From the NCBI RefSeq assembly GCF_900112355.1, contig NZ_FOLM01000009.1:186001-250000 (forward strand): a stretch of 64,000 nucleotides of DNA, written 5' to 3'. The DNA comes from Streptomyces aidingensis. GTDB lineage: Bacteria > Actinomycetota > Actinomycetes > Streptomycetales > Streptomycetaceae. The notes under the pieces were generated by a model. It ran no database searches, had not been told where the DNA came from, and worked only from the letters and a program-made list of their open reading frames with translations. The position numbers and the translations under genes were made by a program. Positions 6,873-15,190 of this stretch are shown here, one piece after another (the first letter of the stretch is position 1; each line of letters starts with the position of its first letter).

Positions 6873-9767
6873 ATGACCGTCCGCCGCACCCCGCACACCA
6901 CCGGCACCGGCACCGGCCCGCCGGCCGCCTTCGCGTCCCGCCACATCGGACCCGACGCCGCGGACCAGGCGAAGATGCTGGCCCAGGTCGGCTACGGCTC
7001 GCTGGACGAGCTCACCGACGCCGCCGTGCCGGCGGCGATCCGGGCCACCGAGGCGCTCCGGCTGCCGCCCGCGCTGGGCGAGCCGGAGGTGCTCGCCGAA
7101 CTGCGCGCCCTGGCCGCCCGCAACCAGGTTCTGCAGCCCATGATCGGGCTCGGCTACCACGGCACCTTCACCCCTGGGGTGATCCTGCGGAATGTGCTGG
7201 AGAACCCCTCCTGGTACACCGCCTACACCCCCTATCAGCCGGAGATCTCCCAGGGCCGGCTGGAGGCCCTGCTCAACTTCCAGACCGTGGTCGCCGACCT
7301 CACCGGGCTGCCCACCGCCGGCGCCTCACTGCTGGACGAGGCCACCGCCGCGGCCGAGGCCATGACCCTCTCCCGCCGCGTCGGCCGGGCCGGCGGCACC
7401 GTCTATCTGGCGGACCGCGACTGCCTGCCGCAGACCCTGGCGGTGCTGCGCACCCGCGCCGAGCCGCTGGGCATCGAGGTGCAGACCGCCGACCTGTCCC
7501 GGGGGCTGCCCGAGGACGCCGCCGCCCGCGGCGTGTTCGGCGTGCTGCTGCAGTACCCCGGCGCCCGTGGCGCGGTCACCGACCCGCGCCCGGCCGTCGA
7601 GCAGGCGCACGCGCTGGGCGCGGTGGTCACGGTGGCCGCCGATCTGCTGGCCCTGACCCTGCTCACCCCGCCCGGGCAGCTGGGGGCGGACATCGCCGTC
7701 GGCTCCAGCCAGCGGTTCGGCGTCCCGCTCGGTTTCGGCGGCCCGCACGCCGGTTTCATGGCGGTGCGCCAGGAGTACACCCGCAGCCTGCCCGGCCGGC
7801 TGGTGGGCGTCTCCTACGACGCCGACGGGCGGCCGGCCTACCGGCTGGCCCTGCAGACCCGGGAGCAGCACATCCGCCGGGAGAAGGCCACCAGCAACAT
7901 CTGCACCGCCCAGGTGCTGCTCGCGGTGATGGCCGGCATGTACGCCGTCCACCACGGCCCCGACGGGCTGGAAGCCATCGCCCGACGCACCCACCGGCAC
8001 GCCGCCGTGCTGGCCGCCGGGTTGCGCGCCGGGGGCGTGCAGGTGGTGCACGAGGCGTTCTTCGACACCGTCACCGCCCGGGTCCCGGGCCGGGCCGCCG
8101 CGATCGCCGCCGCGGCCCGCGAGGCCGGCATCAATGTGCGCCTCACCGACGCCGACCACATCGGCATGAGCTGCGACGAGACCACCCGCCCCGAGCACCT
8201 CACGGCGCTCTGGGACGCCTTCGGCACCGCCGGCGACCCGGCCGCCCTGGACGCCGCCACCCCGGACGCGCTGCCCGCCGGCCTGCTGCGCCAGGACGAC
8301 TACCTCACCCACCCGGTCTTCCACCGCCACCGCTCCGAGACCGCGATGCTGCGCTATCTGCGCCGGCTCGCCGACCGGGACTACGCGCTGGACCGCGGCA
8401 TGATCCCGCTCGGCTCCTGCACCATGAAGCTCAACGCCACCACCGAGATGGAACCGGTGACCTGGCCGGAGTTCGGCGGCCTGCACCCCTTCGCCCCGGC
8501 CGGGCAGGCCGAGGGGTATCTGGAGCTGATCGGCGAGCTGGCGGAGCGGCTCGCCGAGATCACCGGCTACCACACGGTGTCGCTCCAGCCCAATGCCGGC
8601 TCCCAGGGCGAGTTCGCCGGGCTGCTGGCGGTCCGCGCCTACCACCGGGCGGCGGGCCGGCCGGAGCGCACCGTCTGCCTGATCCCGTCCTCGGCGCACG
8701 GCACCAACGCCGCCAGCGCGGTGATGGCCGGCATGAAGGTGGTCGTGGTGGCCACCGGCCGCAATGGTGACGTGGACCTGGCCGACCTGCATGCCAAGAT
8801 CGAGCGGCACCGCGACGAGCTGGCCGTGCTGATGGTCACCTACCCCTCGACCCACGGGGTGTTCGAGGAGCACATCGGGGACGTCTGCGCCGCCGTGCAC
8901 GACGCGGGCGGCCAGGTGTATGTGGACGGCGCCAATCTCAACGCGCTGGTCGGTCTCGCCCGGCCGGGCCGGTTCGGCGCCGATGTCTCCCATCTCAACC
9001 TGCACAAGACGTTCTGCATCCCGCACGGGGGCGGCGGCCCGGGGGTGGGCCCGGTGGCGGTCCGCGAGCACCTCGCGCCGTATCTGCCCGGCCACCCGCT
9101 GCAGTCGGCCGCCGGGCCGGAGACCGGCGTCGGTCCGGTTTCCGCCGCGCCCTGGGGTTCGGCCGGCATTCTGCCCATCTCCTGGGCCTATCTCCGGCTG
9201 ATGGGCGCGGAGGGGCTGCGCCGCGCCACCCAGGTCGCGGTGCTCGGCGCCAACTACATCGCCCGCCGCCTGGAGCCGCACTACCCGGTGCTCTACACCG
9301 GCCCCGGCGGGCTGGTGGCCCACGAGTGCATCATCGATCTGCGCCGGATCACCAAGGAGACCGGGATCACCGTGGAGGACGTGGCCAAGCGGCTGATCGA
9401 CTACGGCTTCCACGCCCCGACGATGTCCTTCCCGGTGGCGGGCACGCTGATGATCGAGCCCACCGAGAGCGAGGACCTGGCCGAGCTGGACCGCTTCTGC
9501 GCGGCCATGATCGCCATCCGGGCGGAGATCGACCGGGTCGCGGCGGGGGAGTGGCCGGCCGGGGACAACCCGCTGTGCAACGCGCCGCACACCGCGGCGC
9601 TGCTGGCCGGCGACTGGGACCACCCCTACAGCAGGCAGGAAGCGGTCTTCCCGCCCGGCGTGGCGCCCGAGGACAAGTACTGGCCGCCGGTCCGCCGGAT
9701 CGACGGTGCCTACGGCGACCGCAATCTGGTCTGCTCCTGCCCGCCGCCGGAGGACTTCCAGGGCTGA
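6873..9767 (+). CDS. gcvP: Glycine dehydrogenase (decarboxylating), P protein
   Basis: A 964-residue full-length homodimeric P protein of the glycine cleavage system. It decarboxylates glycine with pyridoxal phosphate and passes the aminomethyl group to the lipoyl arm of GcvH. The N-terminal half has GYHGTFTPGVILRNVLENP and LLDEATAAAEAM. The C-terminal half has the PLP-lysine region (SHLNLHKTFCIPHGGGGPG) and the glycine-rich stretch before VGPVAVREHLAPYLPG. gcvT and gcvH are not in the window. The gene is monocistronic, with the riboswitch upstream and a strong terminator just downstream. Confidence 0.97.
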   Translation: MTVRRTPHTTGTGTGPPAAFASRHIGPDAADQAKMLAQVGYGSLDELTDAAVPAAIRATEALRLPPALGEPEVLAELRALAARNQVLQPMIGLGYHGTFTPGVILRNVLENPSWYTAYTPYQPEISQGRLEALLNFQTVVADLTGLPTAGASLLDEATAAAEAMTLSRRVGRAGGTVYLADRDCLPQTLAVLRTRAEPLGIEVQTADLSRGLPEDAAARGVFGVLLQYPGARGAVTDPRPAVEQAHALGAVVTVAADLLALTLLTPPGQLGADIAVGSSQRFGVPLGFGGPHAGFMAVRQEYTRSLPGRLVGVSYDADGRPAYRLALQTREQHIRREKATSNICTAQVLLAVMAGMYAVHHGPDGLEAIARRTHRHAAVLAAGLRAGGVQVVHEAFFDTVTARVPGRAAAIAAAAREAGINVRLTDADHIGMSCDETTRPEHLTALWDAFGTAGDPAALDAATPDALPAGLLRQDDYLTHPVFHRHRSETAMLRYLRRLADRDYALDRGMIPLGSCTMKLNATTEMEPVTWPEFGGLHPFAPAGQAEGYLELIGELAERLAEITGYHTVSLQPNAGSQGEFAGLLAVRAYHRAAGRPERTVCLIPSSAHGTNAASAVMAGMKVVVVATGRNGDVDLADLHAKIERHRDELAVLMVTYPSTHGVFEEHIGDVCAAVHDAGGQVYVDGANLNALVGLARPGRFGADVSHLNLHKTFCIPHGGGGPGVGPVAVREHLAPYLPGHPLQSAAGPETGVGPVSAAPWGSAGILPISWAYLRLMGAEGLRRATQVAVLGANYIARRLEPHYPVLYTGPGGLVAHECIIDLRRITKETGITVEDVAKRLIDYGFHAPTMSFPVAGTLMIEPTESEDLAELDRFCAAMIAIRAEIDRVAAGEWPAGDNPLCNAPHTAALLAGDWDHPYSRQEAVFPPGVAPEDKYWPPVRRIDGAYGDRNLVCSCPPPEDFQG

Positions 9768-9773
9768 CGGCAC

Positions 9774-9821
9774 GGCCGCCGGTGCCACGGCTGCGGGCCC
9801 GCAACCGTGGCACCGGCGGCC
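9774..9821. terminator. Bidirectional terminator after gcvP
   Basis: Two 17-base arms (9774-9790 and 9805-9821) are perfect reverse complements. The loop itself contains the palindrome TGCGGGCCCGCA. It lies between convergent genes and can serve both strands. Confidence 0.8.
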
Positions 9822-9828
9822 GGCCGGT

Positions 9829-10410
9829 TCAGCCGGCGAGCTGCTCGGCCGGCGGACTGAGCCGGCGGCTGAGCAGCCCCGGCAGCGCGTCCGCGCGCAT
9901 CGGCACCCCGGGGGCTATGCCCGGGGGCGCCGGTGCCAGCGGCACCAGGGCGTCCGCCGGGGCGGGACGCCCCTTGGCGGCCGGCGAGGTGATGTCGCCG
10001 TGCAGCCACAGGGTGAGCATGTAGAGCTGGGGCACGGAGAGCAGCCGGGGCTGGAGATCCGCCGGCAACTCGTCCGCCTGCCGCAGCGCGGCTTCCGACG
10101 ACGCGATGTACGGACCCTCGCTGAAGTGCGAGAAGGTCCAGCCGTCGGCGGTCAGCCGGGCTTCGGCCGCGCCCACCGCCCGGTCGTTGCGGGCGAGCAG
10201 GAACCGCCAGGCGGTCAGCTTGGTGCGGGGGAGTGCGCCGGCTGCCGATGTGGCCGACAGCCGGTACACCGGGAGCGGCAGCACCGGGCGCAGGGACTCG
10301 GGGTCCTGGCGCAGCGCGGCCGGCAGTGGTGAAACGGGGGCGGGGGACCGGAGGGCCGCGTGGATGCTGCGCTCCGCGGGGGCCGGAGCCGGGAGAAGAT
10401 GCAAGGGCAT
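9829..10410 (-). CDS. Hypothetical protein
   Basis: A 193-residue protein from the ATG preceded by GAGAGG; a GTG 18 bases upstream would add six residues. I do not recognise a family. The central part looks globular (PVLPLPVYRLSATSA, LTAWRFLLARNDRAVGAAEA, GWTFSHFSEGPYIASSEAAL, LLSVPQLYMLTLWLHGD). The ends are Pro/Ala-rich. There is no signal peptide or membrane helix. It is convergent with gcvP and divergent from the ligase-like gene, with a long upstream region. Natural-looking residue use in the core supports a real gene. Confidence 0.65.
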   Translation of the reverse strand: MPLHLLPAPAPAERSIHAALRSPAPVSPLPAALRQDPESLRPVLPLPVYRLSATSAAGALPRTKLTAWRFLLARNDRAVGAAEARLTADGWTFSHFSEGPYIASSEAALRQADELPADLQPRLLSVPQLYMLTLWLHGDITSPAAKGRPAPADALVPLAPAPPGIAPGVPMRADALPGLLSRRLSPPAEQLAG

Positions 10411-10812
10411 GGGTGGGTCGCCTCTCACTCTGGAGACACGCGTGAGCGGATTTTAACCAGCACGTGTTCGCGGCACGTTTCCGCTAGCTGCGCCCAGGTG
10501 TTTCCGCAAGGCATTTTCCGGCCGAATTCGGATATTCCCCCGGGGTTCCGCGGACCGCCGTCCGGGTGACTCCTGCCACACTACCGGGGTTGGCCCGCCC
10601 ATGCCGGGAAGAAGCCCGGCGTCCTGATGAAGCGAGGTGCGTCAGCAGTATTCCACAGGAATATGCACACGGAAAAGATGCCTCCTCCGCTGCTTCCCCG
10701 CTGCTTCTCCGGTGCTTCTCCGCCGCGGTGCGGCCCGGCTCCCCGGCGTCAGTCCGGCCGCACCTGGGCATGCTCGACACCGTGCGCCGGCGACGTTCGG
10801 GAGGGACCTGCC
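10411..10812. other. 400-base intergenic region, no gene supported
   Basis: This region lies between two divergent genes and is less GC-rich than its surroundings near 10450-10690. It should hold both promoters. CACGTG (near 10461) and a second GCACGT (near 10476) are visible but are not a recognised operator. No near-consensus -35/-10 pair was found. Short frames here look like noise. Confidence 0.45.
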
Positions 10813-12312
10813 ATGGGAGCCAATGTGTCCGCCGACGGGTTCGGTCCGGCCGACCGGCCGCGGTTCCGCGCCAAACTGGCGCGCTGCCAGGCCGTGCTGG
10901 AGCGGATGCTGGACGACAAGTGCTTCGACCGGCCGCGTGATCTGATCGGGCTGGAGGTGGAGATCAGTCTGGCCGACCAGCGGGGCGCGCCCCGCATGGT
11001 CAACGACCGCGTCCTGTCGAAGATGGCCACCGCGGATTTCCAGACCGAGCTGGGAAAGTTCACCCTGGAACTGAACATGGCTCCGCGGAGCCTGACCGGC
11101 CGGGTTCTCGACGACCTGGCCGAGGAACTGCGCTTCGCCATCGGTTACGCCGCCCGAATGGGTGCGGAATTCGATGCCCGTCCGGTGCCGGTCGGCATAC
11201 TGCCCACCATCACCGAAGCGGATCTCCGGCTCGCCAATCTCTCCCCGGTCGACCGGTACCGGCTGCTCAACGACCAGATCATGGGGGCCCGCGGCGAACT
11301 CGTGGAACTCCGGCTCTCCGGTGCCGAGACCCTGCACCGCACCTTCGACTCCATAGCGCCGGAGGCCGCCTGCACCGCCGTGCAGTTCCATCTCCAGGTC
11401 ACCCCGGACCGGTTCGCCGATGTGTGGAACGCCTCCCAGGCCGCGGCCGCGGCGCAGGTGGCGGTGGGGGCCAATTCACCGTTCGTGTTCGGCCACGAAC
11501 TCTGGCAGGAGTCCCGGCCGCCGCTGTTCCTCCAGGTCACCGACGCCCGTCCGCCCGAGATGGCGGCCCAGGGCGCGCGTCCGCGCGCCTGGTTCGGCGA
11601 ACGCTGGATCGATTCCCCGCGTCAGCTCTTCGAGGAGAACCTCCGCTGGTTTCCGGCGCTGCTGCCGATCTGCGACGAGGAGGACCCCGAGGCCGTGCTG
11701 GCGGCCGGCGGCGTCCCGGAACTGCCCGAGCTGGTGCTGCACAACGGCACCGTCTACCGCTGGAACCGCCCGGTCTACGGCGTCGCCCGCGGCAGGCCCC
11801 ATCTGCGGGTGGAGAACCGGGTGCTGCCCACCGGTCCCACGGTCACCGACATGGTGGCCAACGCCGCCTTCTACTACGGCCTGGTACGGGCCCTGGCCGA
11901 CCAGGCCGAGCCGGTCTGGCACCGGCTGCCGTTCACCGCCGCCGCGGACAGCTTCGAGCGCGCCTGCCGGGACGGGATGGCGGCCGTGCTGCTCTGGCCA
12001 CGGCGCGGCCGTGGCCAGGCCGGGCCGGCCGAGGTGCCCGCCGCCGAACTGGTGCTGGACGAACTCCTGCCGCTGGCCGCCGCCGGGCTGGACGCCTGGG
12101 GGGTCTCCGCCGCCGACCGGGACCGCTTCCTGTCCGTCGTGGAAGCCCGGTGCCGGCGCCGGATCACCGGGGCGGCCTGGCAGACTCGGACCTACCACCG
12201 GGCGGTGGACCGCGGCGCGGACCGCCGGACGGCCCTGTCGGAACTGGTCCGCCGGTACTGCGAGCTGGCCGCGGCCGGCGAGCCGGTGCACGACTGGCCG
12301 CCGGCCGGCTGA
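10813..12312 (+). CDS. Glutamate-cysteine ligase-like protein
   Basis: A 499-residue protein resembling the GCS2-type glutamate-cysteine ligase superfamily. The N-terminal GLEVEISLADQRGAPRMVND and FQTELGKFTLELNMAPR carry the acidic metal/ATP-type residues typical of these carboxylate-amine ligases, and TAVQFHLQVTPDRFADVWNA and FGHELWQES fit the active-site part. Actinobacteria use mycothiol, so glutathione synthesis is not implied; a gamma-glutamyl ligase on another substrate is possible. The ATG follows GAGGGA. The next gene starts 52 bases downstream. The exact reaction is unknown. Confidence 0.78.
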   Translation: MGANVSADGFGPADRPRFRAKLARCQAVLERMLDDKCFDRPRDLIGLEVEISLADQRGAPRMVNDRVLSKMATADFQTELGKFTLELNMAPRSLTGRVLDDLAEELRFAIGYAARMGAEFDARPVPVGILPTITEADLRLANLSPVDRYRLLNDQIMGARGELVELRLSGAETLHRTFDSIAPEAACTAVQFHLQVTPDRFADVWNASQAAAAAQVAVGANSPFVFGHELWQESRPPLFLQVTDARPPEMAAQGARPRAWFGERWIDSPRQLFEENLRWFPALLPICDEEDPEAVLAAGGVPELPELVLHNGTVYRWNRPVYGVARGRPHLRVENRVLPTGPTVTDMVANAAFYYGLVRALADQAEPVWHRLPFTAAADSFERACRDGMAAVLLWPRRGRGQAGPAEVPAAELVLDELLPLAAAGLDAWGVSAADRDRFLSVVEARCRRRITGAAWQTRTYHRAVDRGADRRTALSELVRRYCELAAAGEPVHDWPPAG

Positions 12313-12364
12313 ACCGCCCGCGCCCGCCGGGCCCGGGGAGCAGGACCGACAGGAGGACATCAGG

Positions 12365-13189
12365 GTGCGGACCCGATCCATGGACAGCGAGCCCTCCGCC
12401 GCGCTGGACCCGGCCGGCGCGCCCCCGGCACGCGTGCTGCGCAACGAGCTGCTGATCGTGCTGGCGCTCTCGCTGGGCGCCAGCGCCGTCGCCTCGCTGA
12501 TCCGGTTCACCGGCGTCCTCACCAGCCCCGGCGGCCTCAGCGACTACGCCGCCACCCTGAACGCCTCCCGGGCGCCGGACCGCCCCTGGCTCGACCTCGC
12601 CTGGCAGCTCTTCGGCATCACCACCGCCCTGGTGCCGGTGGTGCTGGTGGCCCATCTGCTGCTGCGCGAGCGGCCCGGCGGCGACGGCCCGGGACTGCGC
12701 GCCGTCGGCTTCGACCCGCGCCGCCCCGGCTCCGACCTGGGGCGCGGCGCGCTGGTCGCCGCGTTCATCGGCGGCACCGGCCTGCTGCTGTACCTGGGCG
12801 CCCGGGCGGCCGGCGCCAATCTCACCGTGGTGCCCGAGAGCCTGCCGGACGTCTGGTGGAAGATCCCGGTGCTGATCCTCTCCGCGCTGCAGAACGCCGT
12901 GCTGGAGGAGGTCATCGTGGTCGGCTATCTGCTGCGCCGCCTCGGCCAGACCGGCTGGAGCCCGGCCGCGGCCCTGGTGGCCAGCGCCCTGCTGCGCGGC
13001 ACCTACCACCTCTACCAGGGCATCGGCGGCTTTCTGGGCAACGCGGCGATGGGGGTGATCTTCGTCTGGCTCTACCGGCGCTGGGGCCGGGTGATGCCGC
13101 TGGTCGCCGCGCACGCCCTCATCGACATCGTGGCCTTTGTCGGCTACGCCCTGCTGGCCGGCCGCGTCGACTGGCTGCCCACCGCCTGA
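12365..13189 (+). CDS. CPBP-family intramembrane metalloprotease
   Basis: A 274-residue polytopic membrane protein of the CPBP (CAAX protease/bacteriocin-processing, Abi) family. The family motifs are visible: EEVIVVGYLLRRL (EExxxR-like, glutamate pair), RGTYHLYQG (the His motif) and, near the end, AHALIDIVAFVGY (a further His). At least six hydrophobic segments are seen. The GTG start is set by AGGAGG about eight bases upstream. It may share a transcript with the ligase-like gene. Substrates are unknown. Confidence 0.88.
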   Translation: MRTRSMDSEPSAALDPAGAPPARVLRNELLIVLALSLGASAVASLIRFTGVLTSPGGLSDYAATLNASRAPDRPWLDLAWQLFGITTALVPVVLVAHLLLRERPGGDGPGLRAVGFDPRRPGSDLGRGALVAAFIGGTGLLLYLGARAAGANLTVVPESLPDVWWKIPVLILSALQNAVLEEVIVVGYLLRRLGQTGWSPAAALVASALLRGTYHLYQGIGGFLGNAAMGVIFVWLYRRWGRVMPLVAAHALIDIVAFVGYALLAGRVDWLPTA

Positions 13190-13260
13190 GCGCCGCCGCC
13201 GCGCCGCGGCTCCGCCGGCGCCTCCCGGGTGTCCCGGCGGAGGCCGGTGACCGCGCGAAG

Positions 13261-13290
13261 TTGTCCGGAAGACACGGTGCCGTCTAGGGT
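13261..13290 (+). promoter_or_regulatory. Promoter upstream of leader peptide and EamA gene
   Basis: TTGTCC (13261-13266) and TAGGGT (13285-13290) are 18 bases apart. The predicted transcription start falls at or near the ATG of an 11-codon frame at 13297, about 160 bases before the exporter gene. Confidence 0.6.
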
Positions 13291-13296
13291 GCGCCC

Positions 13297-13332
13297 ATGC
13301 CTCTCACCGTTCTCCCGCCGCCGGCCGCGTAA
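13297..13332 (+). CDS. Putative leaderless 11-residue leader peptide
   Basis: ATG and ten further codons encode MPLTVLPPPAA, then TAA. The ATG lies seven bases after the -10 box, where transcription should start. The peptide contains three consecutive prolines, a known cause of slow translation. Downstream GGCCC-GCTC-GGGCC can form a hairpin before the EamA gene. This layout fits translation-dependent attenuation, but there is no proof that it is translated. Confidence 0.4.
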   Translation: MPLTVLPPPAA

Positions 13333-13452
13333 CGCGGGCGACGACGGCGCACACCCGCGGCGGCCCGCTCGGGCCCCCGCGCGCTTCGGCGTTGCCCGCC
13401 ACCGGACAGCGCGACCGACCGAAGTGCGTTCCTTCTCGCGGGAGAACTCCTC

Positions 13453-14517
13453 ATGCCTCACCGGTACCAGCCGGCTTCCTCCGCCATGCCCGTCGTCCGG
13501 GGGCTGGCCTTCGTCATCATCGCCGCGACCGCCTGGGGCACCGCCGGTGCCGCCGCCGCGCTGCTGTTCGACAGCAGCGGGCTGGGGCCGGTCGCCCTGA
13601 CCTTCTGGCGGACCGCGGGCGGGCTGGCCCTGCTGCTCGCCTTCCGCCCGCTGCGCCGCCGCTCCGCACCGGCCGTGCGGACCGCCGCCGAGCCGCTGCG
13701 CCCGCGGGTGGTGCGCATCGCCGTCCTGGGGGCGGGCCTGACCGTCTTCCAGACCGCCTACTTCGCCGGGGTCAGGGACACCGGCCTGGCCGTGGGCACC
13801 GTGGTCACCCTGGGCGCCGGCCCGGTGCTGATCGCGCTGGGCGCCCGGCTGTGGATGGGGGAACGGCTCGGCCGCGGCGGTGCCGTCGCCGTGGCCGGGG
13901 CCCTGGCCGGCCTGCTGATCCTGGTGCTCGGCGGTTCCGGGCAGGCCGGCACGGTGCGGCCGTCCGGCGTGCTGTGGGCGCTGCTCTCCGCGGCGGGCTA
14001 CAGCGCGGTCACCCTGTTCACCCGCGGGCTGCGGCGCTCCGGCCGGGGCGCCGACCCGTACGCCACCACGGTGTCCTCCTTCGCGGTGTGCGCGGCCTGC
14101 CTGCTGCCGCCGGCGCTGCTGGAGGGGCTGCTGCCGGGCACCGCGGACCTGGGCCGCACGCTGTGGCTGCTGGTGTATCTGGCCGCGGTGCCCACCGCGC
14201 TGGGCTATGCGCTGTACTTCGCCGGGCTGGCCGCCGTCCGGGCCGCCACCGCCTCGGTCATCGTCCTGATCGAGCCGGTGACCGCGGCCGTTGTCGCGGT
14301 GCTGGTGCTGGGCGAGCGGCTGACCGCCCCCACCCTGGCCGGCACCGCGGTGCTGCTGGCCGCGGTCGCCGCGCTGGCGGTGGCCGAGGCCCGGTCAGGG
14401 GCGGGCGCGGGCCGTGAGGTAGTCCGGGGCGGGGCCGTCCGGCTGCGGGCCGTCGGCCGGGAGGAACGGGCCGTGCACCACGGAGACCGGGACGACACCG
14501 CTCCAGTACGGGAGTGA
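13453..14517 (+). CDS. EamA-family (DMT) transporter
   Basis: A 354-residue drug/metabolite transporter with two EamA repeats and ten hydrophobic segments. The repeat signatures are visible (ATAWGTAGAAAALLF; VALTFWRTAGGLALLLAF; later SAAGYSAVTLFTRGL and SVIVLIEPVTAAVVAVLVLG ending in GERLTAP). It probably exports small metabolites. The ATG has GGGAG upstream. The last 40 residues are a basic hydrophilic tail encoded antisense to the end of the PPOX gene (123-base overlap). A leader peptide may control it. Confidence 0.88.
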   Translation: MPHRYQPASSAMPVVRGLAFVIIAATAWGTAGAAAALLFDSSGLGPVALTFWRTAGGLALLLAFRPLRRRSAPAVRTAAEPLRPRVVRIAVLGAGLTVFQTAYFAGVRDTGLAVGTVVTLGAGPVLIALGARLWMGERLGRGGAVAVAGALAGLLILVLGGSGQAGTVRPSGVLWALLSAAGYSAVTLFTRGLRRSGRGADPYATTVSSFAVCAACLLPPALLEGLLPGTADLGRTLWLLVYLAAVPTALGYALYFAGLAAVRAATASVIVLIEPVTAAVVAVLVLGERLTAPTLAGTAVLLAAVAALAVAEARSGAGAGREVVRGGAVRLRAVGREERAVHHGDRDDTAPVRE

Positions 14518-15093
14518 GACGTCCTCGGGCTCCTCGTTGGGGCCGCCGCCGCGGACCTTGGCCGAGACCTCCCGCAGGTCCAGGGCGAGGACCGCGGTGG
14601 CGGCGGCCTCCCTGGGCGCGGCCGGCCGGCAGTCGGCCGCCCGGCCCGGTATGACGTGGTCGACCAGCGCGGACAGTGCCGCCAGATGCTCCTCCGGGTC
14701 GGTGACCCGGCGGGCGACGCCGTGCACCATCACCGAGCGGTAGTTCACCGAGTGATGGAACGCCGACTTGGCCAGCACCAGGCCGTCCACATGGGTGACC
14801 GTGACGCAGACCGGCAGTCCGTCCTCTTCGCCGTCCGGGCCGGCGGCGGCCCCGCGCAGCGGCCGGGAGCCGGTGGAGCCGTGCAGGTAGAGCCGTTCGC
14901 CGCGGCGGGCGTAGAGCGTGGGCAGCACCACGGGAGCGCCGTCCCGCAGATAGCCGAGATGGCACAGGTAGCCCTCGTCGAGCAGCGCGTGCACCAGCGC
15001 GCGGTCGTAGCGGGCCCGGTCCCGCAGCCGGGTGGGCACCGTGCGGTCGGTCGGGGGGTAGGCGGGCTCTTCGGTGACAGTGGTGACGGCCAT
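14395..15093 (-). CDS. Pyridoxamine 5'-phosphate oxidase-family flavoprotein
   Basis: A 232-residue PPOX-fold protein that probably binds FMN or a related flavin. Visible features are ALLDEGYLCHLGYLRDGAPV, VVLPTLYARRGERLYLHGS, VCVTVTHVDGLVLAKSAFHH and VNYRSVMVHGVARRV, as in the split-barrel oxidoreductases next to MocR regulators. It is divergent from a MocR gene with a shared operator region, so it is the likely target. Its 3' end overlaps the EamA gene. The substrate is unknown, possibly a B6 vitamer or another small amine. Confidence 0.87.
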   Translation of the reverse strand: MAVTTVTEEPAYPPTDRTVPTRLRDRARYDRALVHALLDEGYLCHLGYLRDGAPVVLPTLYARRGERLYLHGSTGSRPLRGAAAGPDGEEDGLPVCVTVTHVDGLVLAKSAFHHSVNYRSVMVHGVARRVTDPEEHLAALSALVDHVIPGRAADCRPAAPREAAATAVLALDLREVSAKVRGGGPNEEPEDVSLPYWSGVVPVSVVHGPFLPADGPQPDGPAPDYLTARARP

Positions 15094-15151
15094 GGCCGGG
15101 CTCTCTCCCTGGAGGTCTCGCCGTGCCGGGCGCCGGTCCTTGCGCCCTCTT

Positions 15152-15182
15152 TTGCACTAGTGCATAGTGGTGATTGCACTAG
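15152..15182. promoter_or_regulatory. MocR-type direct-repeat operator
   Basis: TTGCACTAG occurs exactly twice, at 15152-15160 and 15174-15182, 22 bases apart or two helical turns. The first copy lies within the perfect palindrome TGCACTAGTGCA (15153-15164). Direct repeats spaced by whole turns are typical of MocR/PdxR binding. The second copy runs into the ribosome site of the MocR gene (AGGAGG at 15181), so autorepression is plausible. Confidence 0.72.
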
Positions 15183-15190
15183 GAGGTTGC

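Noticed and set aside
7326..9788. 820-codon minus-strand open frame opposite gcvP
   Set aside because: It is a GC-driven shadow of gcvP with unnatural repeats of R, G, H and V and no family motif.
10461..10482. CACGTG and GCACGT repeats upstream of the hypothetical gene
   Set aside because: Too short and with no linked regulator to call an operator.
10659..10690. GGAAT element as a possible SigR promoter
   Set aside because: No GTT at the required spacing.
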